From positions 70,079 to 112,813 of the forward strand of contig JASBVN010000036.1 in NCBI GenBank assembly GCA_029961045.1: a DNA stretch of 42,735 nucleotides. Direction: 5' to 3'. Source of the stretch: Alicyclobacillaceae bacterium. Lineage in GTDB: Bacteria > Bacillota > Bacilli > Kyrpidiales > Kyrpidiaceae. Within the stretch, counting starts at the first letter, position 1. Each line of letters opens with the position of its first letter. Of the stretch, positions 30,683 through 38,847 are shown piece by piece. The translations under genes and the position numbers were made by a program. The notes under the pieces are model-generated. The model had not been told where the DNA came from and made no database searches. It saw only the letters and a list, made by a program, of their open reading frames with translations.

Positions 30683-31756
30683 TCAGCTGCGCAACCCGTC
30701 GACGGTTCGGCGGTCCAGTTTCCGGACGACAGCCGCCAACAACCGGACGGCATGATCGTAATCTTCCCGGTGCAACAGGGCGGCATGGCTGTGAATATAC
30801 CGCGTCGGAAAGCCGATCACGATCGACGGAACGCCCTCGCCGACCAAGTGGGCCCGGCCCGCGTCGGTGCCTCCGCCCGCCATGGCGTCGAATTGATAGG
30901 GGATGCCCAGTTCTTCCGCGGTGTCGACGACCAGATCCCGCAGTTTCCGGTTTGGTACCAAAGTGGCGTCATAGAGGAGGATCAGGGGGCCTTGCCCGCA
31001 CTTTCCAAGGGCTTCGTTTTTCGAGATTCCGGGAGTGTCGCCGGCGATGCCCACATCCACCGCGAAGAACACGTCGGGTTGCACTTGTTGCGCGGATGTC
31101 TGGGCACCCCGCAATCCGACCTCTTCTTGGACCGTCGCCCCCGCATACACCACATTCGGATGGTCGACCCCTTGCAACTGGCGCAACACTTCGATCGCCG
31201 CCGCACACCCGGAACGATTGTCCAGAGCCTTCGCCATGATAAACTTGCCGTTCGGCATGACGGTAAACGGACAGATGGGTACGGCCGGATCCCCGGGCCG
31301 AACGCCCCATTCCATCGCCTCCTCCCGGCTCGACGCCCCGATGTCGATAAACATGTCCTTTTTCTGGACCACCTTGTTGCGTTCCTCTTGAGGCAAAATG
31401 TGGGGAGGTTTCGAGCCGATCACCCCGATGAGCTCCCCCTTCCGGGTCTGGATTTTGACCCGCTGGGCCAGCATGACCTGTTCCCACCAGCCTCCGAGGG
31501 TTTGGAACCGGAGAAATCCTTCATCGGTGATCTGGGTAATCATGAAGGCCACTTCGTCCATGTGACCCATGATCATCACCTTCGGGCCCTCCGGATCCCC
31601 GGCCTTCTTTCCAAAAACGCTGCCAAGGCCGTCCTGGAGTATCTCATCCACCAGAGGCGCCAGATGCTTGCGCATGATCTCCCGAACTTCGTCTTCCGCC
31701 CCCGGGGCCCCGGAGGCTTCCGTCAATTCCTTCAGCAACTCCAGCGTCGGATCCAT
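30683..31756 (-). CDS. M42-family metallo-aminopeptidase
   Basis: 357 residues. Dinuclear metal peptidase forming tetrahedral particles, cutting N-terminal residues from peptides in the cytoplasm. Metal and catalytic motifs: [15 protein letters not shown] near residue 70, [18 protein letters not shown], catalytic Glu pair in [46 protein letters not shown] and the last His in [14 protein letters not shown]. These match YsdC/FrvX-type members. Start ATG at 31756 with AAGGAGG 11 nt upstream. Own promoter at 31807-31836. Confidence 0.93.
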   Translation of the reverse strand: MDPTLELLKELTEASGAPGAEDEVREIMRKHLAPLVDEILQDGLGSVFGKKAGDPEGPKVMIMGHMDEVAFMITQITDEGFLRFQTLGGWWEQVMLAQRVKIQTRKGELIGVIGSKPPHILPQEERNKVVQKKDMFIDIGASSREEAMEWGVRPGDPAVPICPFTVMPNGKFIMAKALDNRSGCAAAIEVLRQLQGVDHPNVVYAGATVQEEVGLRGAQTSAQQVQPDVFFAVDVGIAGDTPGISKNEALGKCGQGPLILLYDATLVPNRKLRDLVVDTAEELGIPYQFDAMAGGGTDAGRAHLVGEGVPSIVIGFPTRYIHSHAALLHREDYDHAVRLLAAVVRKLDRRTVDGLRS

Positions 31757-31806
31757 CGGTACGCCCGCCTCCTTCGAGAATTCCAATCCCTGGACATTCC
31801 GCTTCT

Positions 31807-31836
31807 ATCCTATCACACGCCGGGCGAGAAAACCAA
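31807..31836 (-). promoter_or_regulatory. Candidate promoter of the M42 peptidase gene
   Basis: Minus strand TTGGTT (31836-31831), 18 nt, TAGGAT (31812-31807) with TGA just before it (extended -10). Confidence 0.5.
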
Positions 31837-31892
31837 ATGCCGGTGCGGCCCAGACACTTCCCCGGCGCGCGTGCCATACGATATTATTCTCG

Positions 31893-32009
31893 ATGGAACG
31901 CGTCACCGATGCGGCGCGGGAAACGGCGGGCTGGGAACCGGGAATGGCGGGCCGTGAGGCCATTGCCCGGCTGCTCCGTTGGGAACGGTCCGCCGCTTCC
32001 GAGCGATAA
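31893..32009 (+). CDS. Doubtful 38-residue peptide
   Basis: ATG to TAA frame reading MERVTDAARETAGWEPG, MAGREAIARLLRWERSAASER. The composition is that of an amphipathic helix. There is no ribosome site; a TATTAT lies 5 nt before the ATG, so it would have to be a leaderless message. The rest of the 31757-32076 interval holds only the M42 promoter and the terminator at 32011-32050. Confidence 0.25.
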   Translation: MERVTDAARETAGWEPGMAGREAIARLLRWERSAASER

Positions 32010-32010
32010 A

Positions 32011-32050
32011 TAAACCGGGAAGGCGGCCGCCTGATGGCGACCGCCTTCCC
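32011..32050 (-). terminator. Terminator of the family 2 glycosyltransferase gene
   Basis: A perfect 10-bp stem, GGGAAGGCGG with CCGCCTTCCC around a 14-nt loop. On the minus strand it is followed by GGTTTATTTAT. Confidence 0.65.
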
Positions 32051-32076
32051 TCCGCCGGCACCCGGTTTCTCCTGCC

Positions 32077-33324
32077 TCACCGGCTGCGCAATTCGTCCAA
32101 CCGGATCGCCCGGGTATGCAAAGTGTGATTCCAAACCCGGTTCTTGCGCGTGAAGAACGCCGCCGTCGTCACCGGAAACCAGGTCAACATAAAGACGGGG
32201 ACGACCAGCAGGCCGATAAAAGCTTTCCACGGAATCCGCTCCAACATCATGGCAAGCGGGAGTTGGGCGTACAGAAAACTGTTCAGGGCAATCCAGAACC
32301 AGTTGGGGAACAACTGGCTGATATTGGTCAGCGTGAAGAAACCCGGCGAGAACACCTGGAAATACAGCATCCCGGTCGTCAACAGGACGATGAGCATCCG
32401 CATCGGCTGGAACAGGTACAGCGCCGCGTCGAGCATCGCCCAGTTCCGGCTCCGGATACTCTGAACGATCAACGGCCAGAAGTACCGGTGTGCGCAATCG
32501 AAATGCCCTTGCATCCACCGCAGCCGCTGCCGCATCGAGGCCTTCAAATCCAGCGGCTTTTCGTCGTATACACAGGCTTCGTGCGCCCAAGTCGGATAGA
32601 TGCCCCGCATGACGCACCGAACCCCGAACTCCAAGTCTTCGGTGAGACTCGTGGCGCCCCAGCCGATTTCTTTCAGCAACGCCGTGTCCACGCACACCCC
32701 CGTGCCCCCGAGGGCGTTGGCCAGGCCCAAATTGTACCGGGCCAGTTGCCACATGCGGTTTGTGAACCAGTATGCGCAGGCGTACGAAATGCTCACCCAG
32801 GAATCGTACGGGTTTTTGACGTCCAAATAACCCTGAATCACCCGCGCTCCTTCGCATAATTTGTCGTTCATGACCTGAAGAAAATTCGTCGACACCAGGT
32901 TGTCCGCATCGAACATCACCACGGCATCGTATTGCCGGGGCCGCCTCCACAACTGTTCCAGCATCCATTCAATGGCGTGGCCCTTTCCGCGCTTCTCCGG
33001 ATCAAACCGTTCATACGCAATCGCCCCCATTTGCCGGGCGATTTTCGCGGTGTTGTCGGTGCAATTGTCACAAATGACGAAAACGTCGTAAAGCTCCTTC
33101 GGATACTCCATGCGGCTGAGATTCTCGATTAAAGGACCGATGACCGCTTCCTCGTTGTGCGCGGCGATGAGGACAGCGAACGATTTCGTCGGTGGATGCT
33201 GCTTGGTCTTCTTCCGGCGCCACAACCCGAACAGGGACAGCACGACCTGATACATTCCAACGGCCGCCGCCACCACCTGCAAGAGAATAAACGCGCCGTC
33301 TACCAACAGGTATATAAGATCCAT
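32077..33324 (-). CDS. Membrane glycosyltransferase family 2 (N-acetylglucosaminyltransferase/IcaA-like)
   Basis: 415 residues. N-terminal helix (LIYLLVDGAFILLQVVAAAV), cytoplasmic GT2 domain with FAVLIAAHNEEAVIGPLIEN, VICDNCTDNTAKIARQ, VVMFDADNLVSTNFLQVMN (DAD metal site), GGTGVCVDTALLKEIGWG, the catalytic TEDLEFGVR and the QxxRW motif RQRLRWMQGHFD, then three or four C-terminal helices. Processive beta-glycan synthase type. The substrate is probably UDP-GlcNAc or UDP-Glc. Start ATG at 33324 with AGAGGGAG upstream; the promoter at 33444-33473 leaves a 5' leader of over 100 nt. Confidence 0.9.
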   Translation of the reverse strand: MDLIYLLVDGAFILLQVVAAAVGMYQVVLSLFGLWRRKKTKQHPPTKSFAVLIAAHNEEAVIGPLIENLSRMEYPKELYDVFVICDNCTDNTAKIARQMGAIAYERFDPEKRGKGHAIEWMLEQLWRRPRQYDAVVMFDADNLVSTNFLQVMNDKLCEGARVIQGYLDVKNPYDSWVSISYACAYWFTNRMWQLARYNLGLANALGGTGVCVDTALLKEIGWGATSLTEDLEFGVRCVMRGIYPTWAHEACVYDEKPLDLKASMRQRLRWMQGHFDCAHRYFWPLIVQSIRSRNWAMLDAALYLFQPMRMLIVLLTTGMLYFQVFSPGFFTLTNISQLFPNWFWIALNSFLYAQLPLAMMLERIPWKAFIGLLVVPVFMLTWFPVTTAAFFTRKNRVWNHTLHTRAIRLDELRSR

Positions 33325-33443
33325 CCACGACTCCCTCTCTTTTCCTGTCCCCCAGGGCCATCCCTGCGAGATCATTCATTCACGCCAATTCGCATCCAGG
33401 CCGTTAAGGCATAGTATGGACACAAAGACCTCGATTCTCACCC

Positions 33444-33473
33444 ACTATACCACGGAAGGAAAATCTTACACAA
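33444..33473 (-). promoter_or_regulatory. Candidate promoter of the glycosyltransferase gene
   Basis: Minus strand TTGTGT (33473-33468), 18 nt, TATAGT (33449-33444) with TGG before the -10. In the gap 33325-33569 nothing else was recognised besides short hairpins such as CGCGC/GCGCG near 33550. Confidence 0.55.
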
Positions 33474-33569
33474 CCCCGTAAAACAAGGTGGGCTCGCATA
33501 CGGGCCGGGAGATGACAACCAACCTCGATTGTCGTAGCAATCCGCCTCCGCGCTTTTGATTGCGCGAGC

Positions 33570-34874
33570 TCACGAGACGTTCCCCCCTTCCTCCCTTTGT
33601 TCCGGAAACCCCTCCGCCAGGGAAGCGAGGAGCGCGCGGATTGATTTGGCCCTTTCGCCCATTTGGTCGAGAAGATCTTCGGGATAATAGATGCGCGTCA
33701 CCGCCACCGGCGCCAGAGATTGTAAAAGAGCCGACACTTGAAACAGATTGATGCGTCCCCGGCGGCCATCTGTCAGCCAAACCGGCTCGCGGTTCCCCGC
33801 GCCGTCCACCACCGCCGTGTGAAACCCCAGATACGCTTCGGGATCGAGTCCCGCCCGCTCAAAAGCCTCCCGGCACATCCGCTCCGCCTCCGGCGTCAAA
33901 CCCGGAACTTCCACCGACCGGAACAGGCGGCGGTGCAGCAACCGGAGGGAAAGATCGGCGAGGACCGGATCGTCGGACCGGGCCAATTGATGAAGCCCGG
34001 CCAAAAAAACGGCGTCGTCCATCGCGAGGAAAGCCTCTACAGACAAAACGCCTCGACTTTCTTGTCCCTCTTCGAGCCAGGGGGACCAAAATACCGGTAC
34101 TTCCGCCAAGCGTCCCTCCCGCCACAGTTTGCGGGCACGGCCGATGATTTTGCCGATCAGAAGGTCGGACCCGAGGGTCACCGGATGAAAATACACCTGG
34201 GTATACATGAAATACCGGGCCAACATGTACTGCTCGACCGTCTGTTGACCGCTCGATTTCACTAAGACGTCTCCGTCTCCCGGGCTCATGACCCGGATCA
34301 ACCGCTCCAACTCAAACCGCCCATAGGCCACGCCGGTATACAGGGCGTCCCGCAGCAAATAATCCATCCGGTCGACATCCAGTTGGCCGGTAATCAAAGA
34401 CGTCAGAATCCGGTGGGGCGAACCTCCGTCGAGAATCGCCGCCACGTCCTCGGCGAAGCGACCATCCACCGCATCGAGGACACCGCGCAATTCTTCTTCT
34501 TCTCGAAGCAGCCGGATGGTCCATTCTTCGTGCCGCCAGCCGACGGCCCGCTCCACCGCGTGGGAAAACGGCCCGTGTCCGATATCGTGCAACAGGGCGG
34601 CGGCCAGCGCCGCGAGCCTCGTCCGTTCGTCCCATTCCCGGCCAAAATTGCGAGAAAAGTGATCCAACACTTTTCGCATGGTTTCATATGCTCCGAGGGA
34701 ATGGGCGAAACGGCTGTGCTCGGCGCCGTGGAAAGTCAAAAACGAGGTGCCCAGTTGCCGGATCCGGCGCAACCGCTGGAACACCCGTGTGTTGATCAAT
34801 CTCCAAATCAGCGGATCCCTTACATGAATGTAATTGTGAACCGGGTCTTTTAATACCTTTTCCTCCGCCCGCAC
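33570..34874 (-). CDS. HD-domain phosphohydrolase (dGTPase-like, YwfO type)
   Basis: 434 residues. HD superfamily with the SAMHD1/YwfO layout: KDPVHNYIHVRDPLIWRLIN, RVFQRLRRIRQLGTSFLTF, FHGAEHSRFAHSLGAYETM, the HD pair ALLHDIGHGPFSHAVE, the second metal Asp in GQLDVDRMDYLLRDAL, and YFMYTQVYFHPVTLGSDLL. Likely hydrolyses dNTPs to nucleosides plus triphosphate. Start GTG at 34874, GGGAGG 7 nt upstream. It is divergent from the gene at 35010. Confidence 0.9.
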   Translation of the reverse strand: MRAEEKVLKDPVHNYIHVRDPLIWRLINTRVFQRLRRIRQLGTSFLTFHGAEHSRFAHSLGAYETMRKVLDHFSRNFGREWDERTRLAALAAALLHDIGHGPFSHAVERAVGWRHEEWTIRLLREEEELRGVLDAVDGRFAEDVAAILDGGSPHRILTSLITGQLDVDRMDYLLRDALYTGVAYGRFELERLIRVMSPGDGDVLVKSSGQQTVEQYMLARYFMYTQVYFHPVTLGSDLLIGKIIGRARKLWREGRLAEVPVFWSPWLEEGQESRGVLSVEAFLAMDDAVFLAGLHQLARSDDPVLADLSLRLLHRRLFRSVEVPGLTPEAERMCREAFERAGLDPEAYLGFHTAVVDGAGNREPVWLTDGRRGRINLFQVSALLQSLAPVAVTRIYYPEDLLDQMGERAKSIRALLASLAEGFPEQREEGGNVS

Positions 34875-35009
34875 GGCCGTCCCTCCCGCGACCTTTCTCT
34901 TTCGAGCTTACCACCGCACCTGCTCTTCAGTCGAGGCCGCCCGATTCGGTATAATGGAAAAAGCCAACTATCCGGAAGAAAGACCCGGGCAAAGGAGACG
35001 CGAGGGACG

Positions 35010-35450
35010 ATGGACGATTTGGAACGCTTGGTTTCCCTGTTTCAACAGTTGACTCCCGAACAACGGCGGGACGTGCTGCGGCTCATGGAAACGTGGGTCG
35101 CTCTCCCGCGACCGGCACTGAAGGTCGCCTCAGACTCCTCCCGGGAAAGCCCGGCCATCCGCCGCGATCCGGGCCTGAACCGGGAGTGGCACTGTCTGTC
35201 CGCACTCAAACAGGTCGTCGGCCGGCATTTCACCCCGATCATTGAATTGGGATACATCGCTTTCCATCCGAATCTGGATACCATCAGCACCGCCAAAACC
35301 CGTGAAGCCGCCGAACAGCTTTACATGTTGGAAGCGGCCTATGAATTGAAACGGCTCATCGAGACCACTCCCGATGCCGACGTCTTGACGGAAGACGTCA
35401 AACAAGCCGTGGAAGAAGCCCTCACCGGATTTCGCCCGCCGGCCGACTGA
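35010..35450 (+). CDS. Conserved-looking cytoplasmic protein, unknown function
   Basis: 146 residues. Begins DDLERLVSLFQQLTPEQRRD, which is helical, followed by a linker and a second part LNREWHCLSALKQVVGRHFT, PIIELGYIAFHPNLDTIST, EAAEQLYMLEAAYELKRLIE. The ATG follows AAAGGAG by about 12 nt. A perfect TATAAT at 34950-34955 without a clear -35 lies 55 nt upstream. No known family. It precedes the ytaF gene by 89 nt on the same strand. Confidence 0.75.
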   Translation: MDDLERLVSLFQQLTPEQRRDVLRLMETWVALPRPALKVASDSSRESPAIRRDPGLNREWHCLSALKQVVGRHFTPIIELGYIAFHPNLDTISTAKTREAAEQLYMLEAAYELKRLIETTPDADVLTEDVKQAVEEALTGFRPPAD

Positions 35451-35539
35451 TGTCCAGCTTCCGGCAGCGCCGTGCACCCTCCGGCGGCCCTCCGCATATG
35501 TTGACAGGGTCAATACCCGGAAGAGAAGGGGGCCGCAGC

Positions 35540-36178
35540 GTGCAGTGGGTTACAGTTCTGTTGCTGGCGCTGGCATCCAATCTCGATAATTTCGGCATCG
35601 GAATCGGATTGGGTCTGCAACGGGTGCAACTCCCCCGGACTTCGAACGGGATCATCGCCCTTATGGCCGGCGGCGCGACGGGCATCTCCGTTTTCGGCGG
35701 AAGTCAAGTGGCGTCTTTCCTTCCCCACCGGTGGGCGGGCCTCGCAGGGGGAATCCTCATCGCCCTGATCGGCGGTTGGGTCGTCGCCACCGGCGGAAGG
35801 AGAACCGGCGGCGGCCGCACGCTCGACGCGCCCTCTCCCGTCACCCATCTCCACCAACGGCCTGCGCGGCCTCTTTGGGACGTCCTTCGCGCCCCGGTTT
35901 TTGCCGATGTCGACGGCAGCGGGCGGATCTCTCACCGCGAGGCGGTCGTCCTGGGCATCGCGACGGGACTCAACTGCCTCGCGGGGGGGTTCGCAGCCGG
36001 AATGGCCGGGGTGCCGGCCGTTTGGATCGTCGTGCTCACTTCGGTATTCAGTTACGCCCTCACCGCCCTCGGCGTTCGGATGGGACGCTACGCCGGCCGA
36101 TCGTGGCTCGGCCGCTACTCCAACTTGATTTCCGGCGTTCTCCTTTTGGCCATCGGGCTGTATGAATGTTTCTCGTGA
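35540..36178 (+). CDS. ytaF: YtaF-type sporulation membrane protein (MntP-related)
   Basis: 212 residues with six predicted transmembrane helices in two inverted halves. First half: LLLALASNLDNFGIGIGLGL with the NLDNFG motif, and AGGATGISVFGGSQVASFL. The loop between the halves contains DVDGSGRISHREA, a canonical EF-hand-like 12-residue calcium loop. Second half: VVLGIATGLNCLAGGFAAGM, ending ISGVLLLAIGLYECFS. The group belongs to the manganese-exporter MntP superfamily and is expressed in sporulation in Bacillus. Start GTG at 35540 with AAGGGGG 7 nt upstream. Confidence 0.85.
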   Translation: MQWVTVLLLALASNLDNFGIGIGLGLQRVQLPRTSNGIIALMAGGATGISVFGGSQVASFLPHRWAGLAGGILIALIGGWVVATGGRRTGGGRTLDAPSPVTHLHQRPARPLWDVLRAPVFADVDGSGRISHREAVVLGIATGLNCLAGGFAAGMAGVPAVWIVVLTSVFSYALTALGVRMGRYAGRSWLGRYSNLISGVLLLAIGLYECFS

Positions 36179-36180
36179 AA

Positions 36181-36201
36181 GCGGCCGTCCGAGACGGCCG
36201 C
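36181..36201. terminator. Hairpin between ytaF and the converging ger operon
   Basis: GCGGCCGTC-CGA-GACGGCCGC, a perfect 9-bp stem immediately after the ytaF stop, with TTTC on its minus-strand side. Probably bidirectional. Confidence 0.55.
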
Positions 36202-36213
36202 CGTACCGTTCGT

Positions 36214-36393
36214 TTACTCCCAAGGTCGCCAGGCCCCCAAAACGGACAAAACCAAGCCCAAAAGAGCGACCAGCACCGAACCTACCGCTCCCGCCCGGAT
36301 GTTCCGCTTCCAGAGCCACCGCCCCAGGCTGAGACTGTACAGGAACACTCCAAAGGGCAGAATCCCGGACAACACCCACTCCAACGGGTGCAT
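36214..36393 (-). CDS. Small two-helix membrane protein at the end of the ger operon
   Basis: 59 residues: PLEWVLSGILPFGVFLYSLS, a basic loop WLWKRNIRAG, and GSVLVALLGLVLSVLGAWRP. ATG at 36393 with GGAGGGAC upstream. It lies 31 nt downstream of gerC on the same strand and could be an accessory part of the germination system, such as the small GerD/GerF-like or YpzD-like additions, but nothing in the sequence identifies it. Confidence 0.65.
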   Translation of the reverse strand: MHPLEWVLSGILPFGVFLYSLSLGRWLWKRNIRAGAVGSVLVALLGLVLSVLGAWRPWE

Positions 36394-36424
36394 CGCCGTC
36401 CCTCCGTTTCCAAGGCCTTCGGGG

Positions 36425-37750
36425 TTACCGGACCGCCGACGACACCAGCTGGTTCCCGATGCGCCGCACGACGAATCGACTATCCACCTGAATTTGCAAC
36501 TCCCTGTAGCGCCGAGGCCAATCGAAGGACTTCCACCCGGCTTCCGTCCAAAACCGGCGGCGGGCATGCAATCCGAACCGAAAGGGATCGGCCCCCAACT
36601 CCCGCTGAACCTTGCCGATCAAGGCTTCCGCCTGCCGATTGAACCAAGTCTCCGCTTCCCGTTGCAGGACCGTTAGCCCTGCATGGCTACGGGTGTCAAA
36701 CGCCCCTACGGCGCTGACCACGTCGACTTCAAATTTCGGGCGCACCCGCCACACCGGCCGATCTCCTCCGGCCACCTCGACGATCTGCGGTCGCCCCTGC
36801 TCCCGGGCCTCGATGGTAAACCGCCCTTGGGGCGTCTGCACGGTCAAGAAGGCGTGCAACAGTTCCCCCCGGAGCGCCAGCATCAAACGGGCCTCCTCCC
36901 CGTTCAAAAAGGCCGCGAGCCGATCTCCCCGGAACACCGCCGCGCCGGGAAACTCCTCCGGATTGCCTCCGATCCGGCGCATCCGCCCCGCTTCAAAGGT
37001 CACCGTCCGATCCCGAAACGATTGCTGACTGCGCTCCTTTTCTCCGGAGGTTTCCGACTCCTTCCCCGTTTCTTGTTTACTGCCCTGTTGTTGCGGTTCT
37101 TTTTGCTTGTCTTGCCTCTTGACTTCTTCGTTGATGGCCACCACCGAGGTGTACGCGTCCTCCACCTCCGACTGCACCGCCCGGACAAAGGAATGCAAGT
37201 GGACAATCGGTTCCATTCCGGTAAAATCCCGGATCTTCTGCAAATCTTCAATGTACCGGGTGATGGAATTCTCTAATACCGGTTTGTTCTCTTTAAAGGA
37301 GTCGGACGCCCTTCCTTTGACGACGGCCATGAACATGGTCCGACGAAACTGGCGGAAGCGGAGCAGATCCTGAAGGTGAGCGGAAACCCCTTGACGGGCC
37401 AATTCTTCTCCAAACAACACATATTGACAGTGGACGAAGTTCAAACGGCGTTCGACGGTGCTGTTGGTTAAGTTGATGGCTTCTCCCAAGCTGTGGGCCA
37501 TCACGCTGACGGTCTTGCTCCCCTTTTCCGTATCCCCTCCGTTCCCGGACCCGCCGGGATTGCCGGTGGGAGATCCGGCCAGTTGCCGGGGAACCGCTAT
37601 GCGGAAAGTGTAAACGAACAACCCTCGCGCCGGCCCGACATCAATCGCCAAACTGGGCACGAAGGCCTCTTCTTCCAGTTCGGTTCGGTCCCAGCATCCG
37701 GTCAATGTGAAAAGTGCCGCCGCACAGAGCGCTGCCGTCACCCACCGCAT
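36425..37750 (-). CDS. GerC-family germinant receptor lipoprotein (GerAC-like)
   Basis: 441 residues. Lipobox LFTLTGCWDRTELEE (lipidated Cys19), then the GerC N-terminal domain (SLAIDVGPARGLFVYTFRIA, GEAINLTNSTVERRLNFVHC, VLFGEELARQG). The C-terminal domain includes EVDVVSAVGAFDTRSHAGL and the region up to SRFVVRRIGNQLVSSAVR. Roughly residues 210-255 form a Gln/Lys/Glu-rich insertion (KRQDKQKEPQQQGSKQETGK), longer than in most members. Forms the germinant receptor with GerA and GerB in the spore inner membrane. ATG at 37750 with AAAGGGAGG upstream, 2 nt after gerB. Confidence 0.92.
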   Translation of the reverse strand: MRWVTAALCAAALFTLTGCWDRTELEEEAFVPSLAIDVGPARGLFVYTFRIAVPRQLAGSPTGNPGGSGNGGDTEKGSKTVSVMAHSLGEAINLTNSTVERRLNFVHCQYVLFGEELARQGVSAHLQDLLRFRQFRRTMFMAVVKGRASDSFKENKPVLENSITRYIEDLQKIRDFTGMEPIVHLHSFVRAVQSEVEDAYTSVVAINEEVKRQDKQKEPQQQGSKQETGKESETSGEKERSQQSFRDRTVTFEAGRMRRIGGNPEEFPGAAVFRGDRLAAFLNGEEARLMLALRGELLHAFLTVQTPQGRFTIEAREQGRPQIVEVAGGDRPVWRVRPKFEVDVVSAVGAFDTRSHAGLTVLQREAETWFNRQAEALIGKVQRELGADPFRFGLHARRRFWTEAGWKSFDWPRRYRELQIQVDSRFVVRRIGNQLVSSAVR

Positions 37751-37752
37751 GA

Positions 37753-38847
37753 CTATCCCTCCCTTTGACGCCTGTTGCTCCGAACCGCCCCCCACCACAC
37801 CACAGCCGGCAGCCCCAGCAACATCACCCACCCCCACGTTCGGAGATAGTCGTTGGTCAAAGCAGCGGTTTGCGGGTAATCGGCGGGCAACGCCGCCAGT
37901 CCGTAAATGAGCAGAGCCACCGGAAAAACCAAAGGCCGGAACACCGGCAACCCCCAGGACTGGGCGAAGCTCTGGGCAGTCCCCCAGATTCCCGCCCCGA
38001 TGTAGACCGCGGCAGCAATCACCCACAACAGATCGAACACCGCCTCCAGCCTCTGAACGAATCGCCCCAGGTACACCAGCCGCGCCATTTGATAAAAGGG
38101 AAACGGATTGTCCGCTCCGGCGGGCGGGGGAAACGAAAGACTGTACCCCAGAACCATCATCACCATGAGTAACCCGGAAACCCAAACGGCGTTCCAGGCG
38201 ATGCGTCCCACGTCGGTCACCGTTCGAATGCTGGGAATCATCAACCCCAGCAACAACAACTCCGAAAAGTAGGAGGCTTTGACCACCCCCACTTCCACCA
38301 GGCGCCCCCAACCGGGACCCAAAGGAGGGTAAAGATAAGCGAAGTCCATCTCCCGCCAATCCATGACCAACAGGAGAACCAGCCCGATCAACAGCGTCCA
38401 TCCGATCAACTGGGACAACCGGCTGAGGGTCTCCAAACCGTAATAGGCCATATAGACGGTGACCGACATAAACAAGAACATCACCACCACGGCGGGCGTG
38501 TTCGGAAGAATCGTCCCGATCACCAACTCCACAAACGCCCGGAGAACCAGCGCCGTAATCAGGAGAAAATACAAGCCCAGTACCGATCCCACCGTCCACC
38601 TCCCGGCCGCCCCCCATCCCTCTTCCGCCACTTCCACCAGAGATTTTCCTGGGGCTCGTTTGGCGATCCGGGAAAACATTCCCCAGGCGGCCAATCCCAC
38701 TGCAAGGCTCACGATCATGGCCAACCACCCGGCCGTCCCCGCTTGAAACACCATATCCTGCGGAAGGGTGAGGGATACGGATGTGCTGAGCACGATGGTC
38801 AGCAAGGCCCGCGCTTCCTTTGTCCCGATATAACCCGTGTGCATCAT
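37753..38847 (-). CDS. GerB-family germinant receptor permease (GerAB/endospore germination permease)
   Basis: 364 residues with about ten transmembrane helices, APC-type fold. N-terminus GYIGTKEARALLTIVLSTSV and SLTLPQDMVFQAGTAGWLAM, then VELVIGTILPNTPAVVVMFL, ETLSRLSQLIGWTLLIGLVL, FSELLLLGLMIPSIRTVTDV, and the end YLRTWGWVMLLGLPAVVWWG. Binds the amino-acid or sugar germinant in the spore inner membrane. The start overlaps the gerA stop by 4 nt (ATGA), so they are coupled. Confidence 0.93.
   Translation of the reverse strand: MMHTGYIGTKEARALLTIVLSTSVSLTLPQDMVFQAGTAGWLAMIVSLAVGLAAWGMFSRIAKRAPGKSLVEVAEEGWGAAGRWTVGSVLGLYFLLITALVLRAFVELVIGTILPNTPAVVVMFLFMSVTVYMAYYGLETLSRLSQLIGWTLLIGLVLLLVMDWREMDFAYLYPPLGPGWGRLVEVGVVKASYFSELLLLGLMIPSIRTVTDVGRIAWNAVWVSGLLMVMMVLGYSLSFPPPAGADNPFPFYQMARLVYLGRFVQRLEAVFDLLWVIAAAVYIGAGIWGTAQSFAQSWGLPVFRPLVFPVALLIYGLAALPADYPQTAALTNDYLRTWGWVMLLGLPAVVWWGAVRSNRRQREG

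Noticed and set aside
33325-33443. Cyclic-di-GMP riboswitch in the leader of the family 2 glycosyltransferase
   Set aside because: The leader is long enough but contains no GEMM-type conserved blocks.
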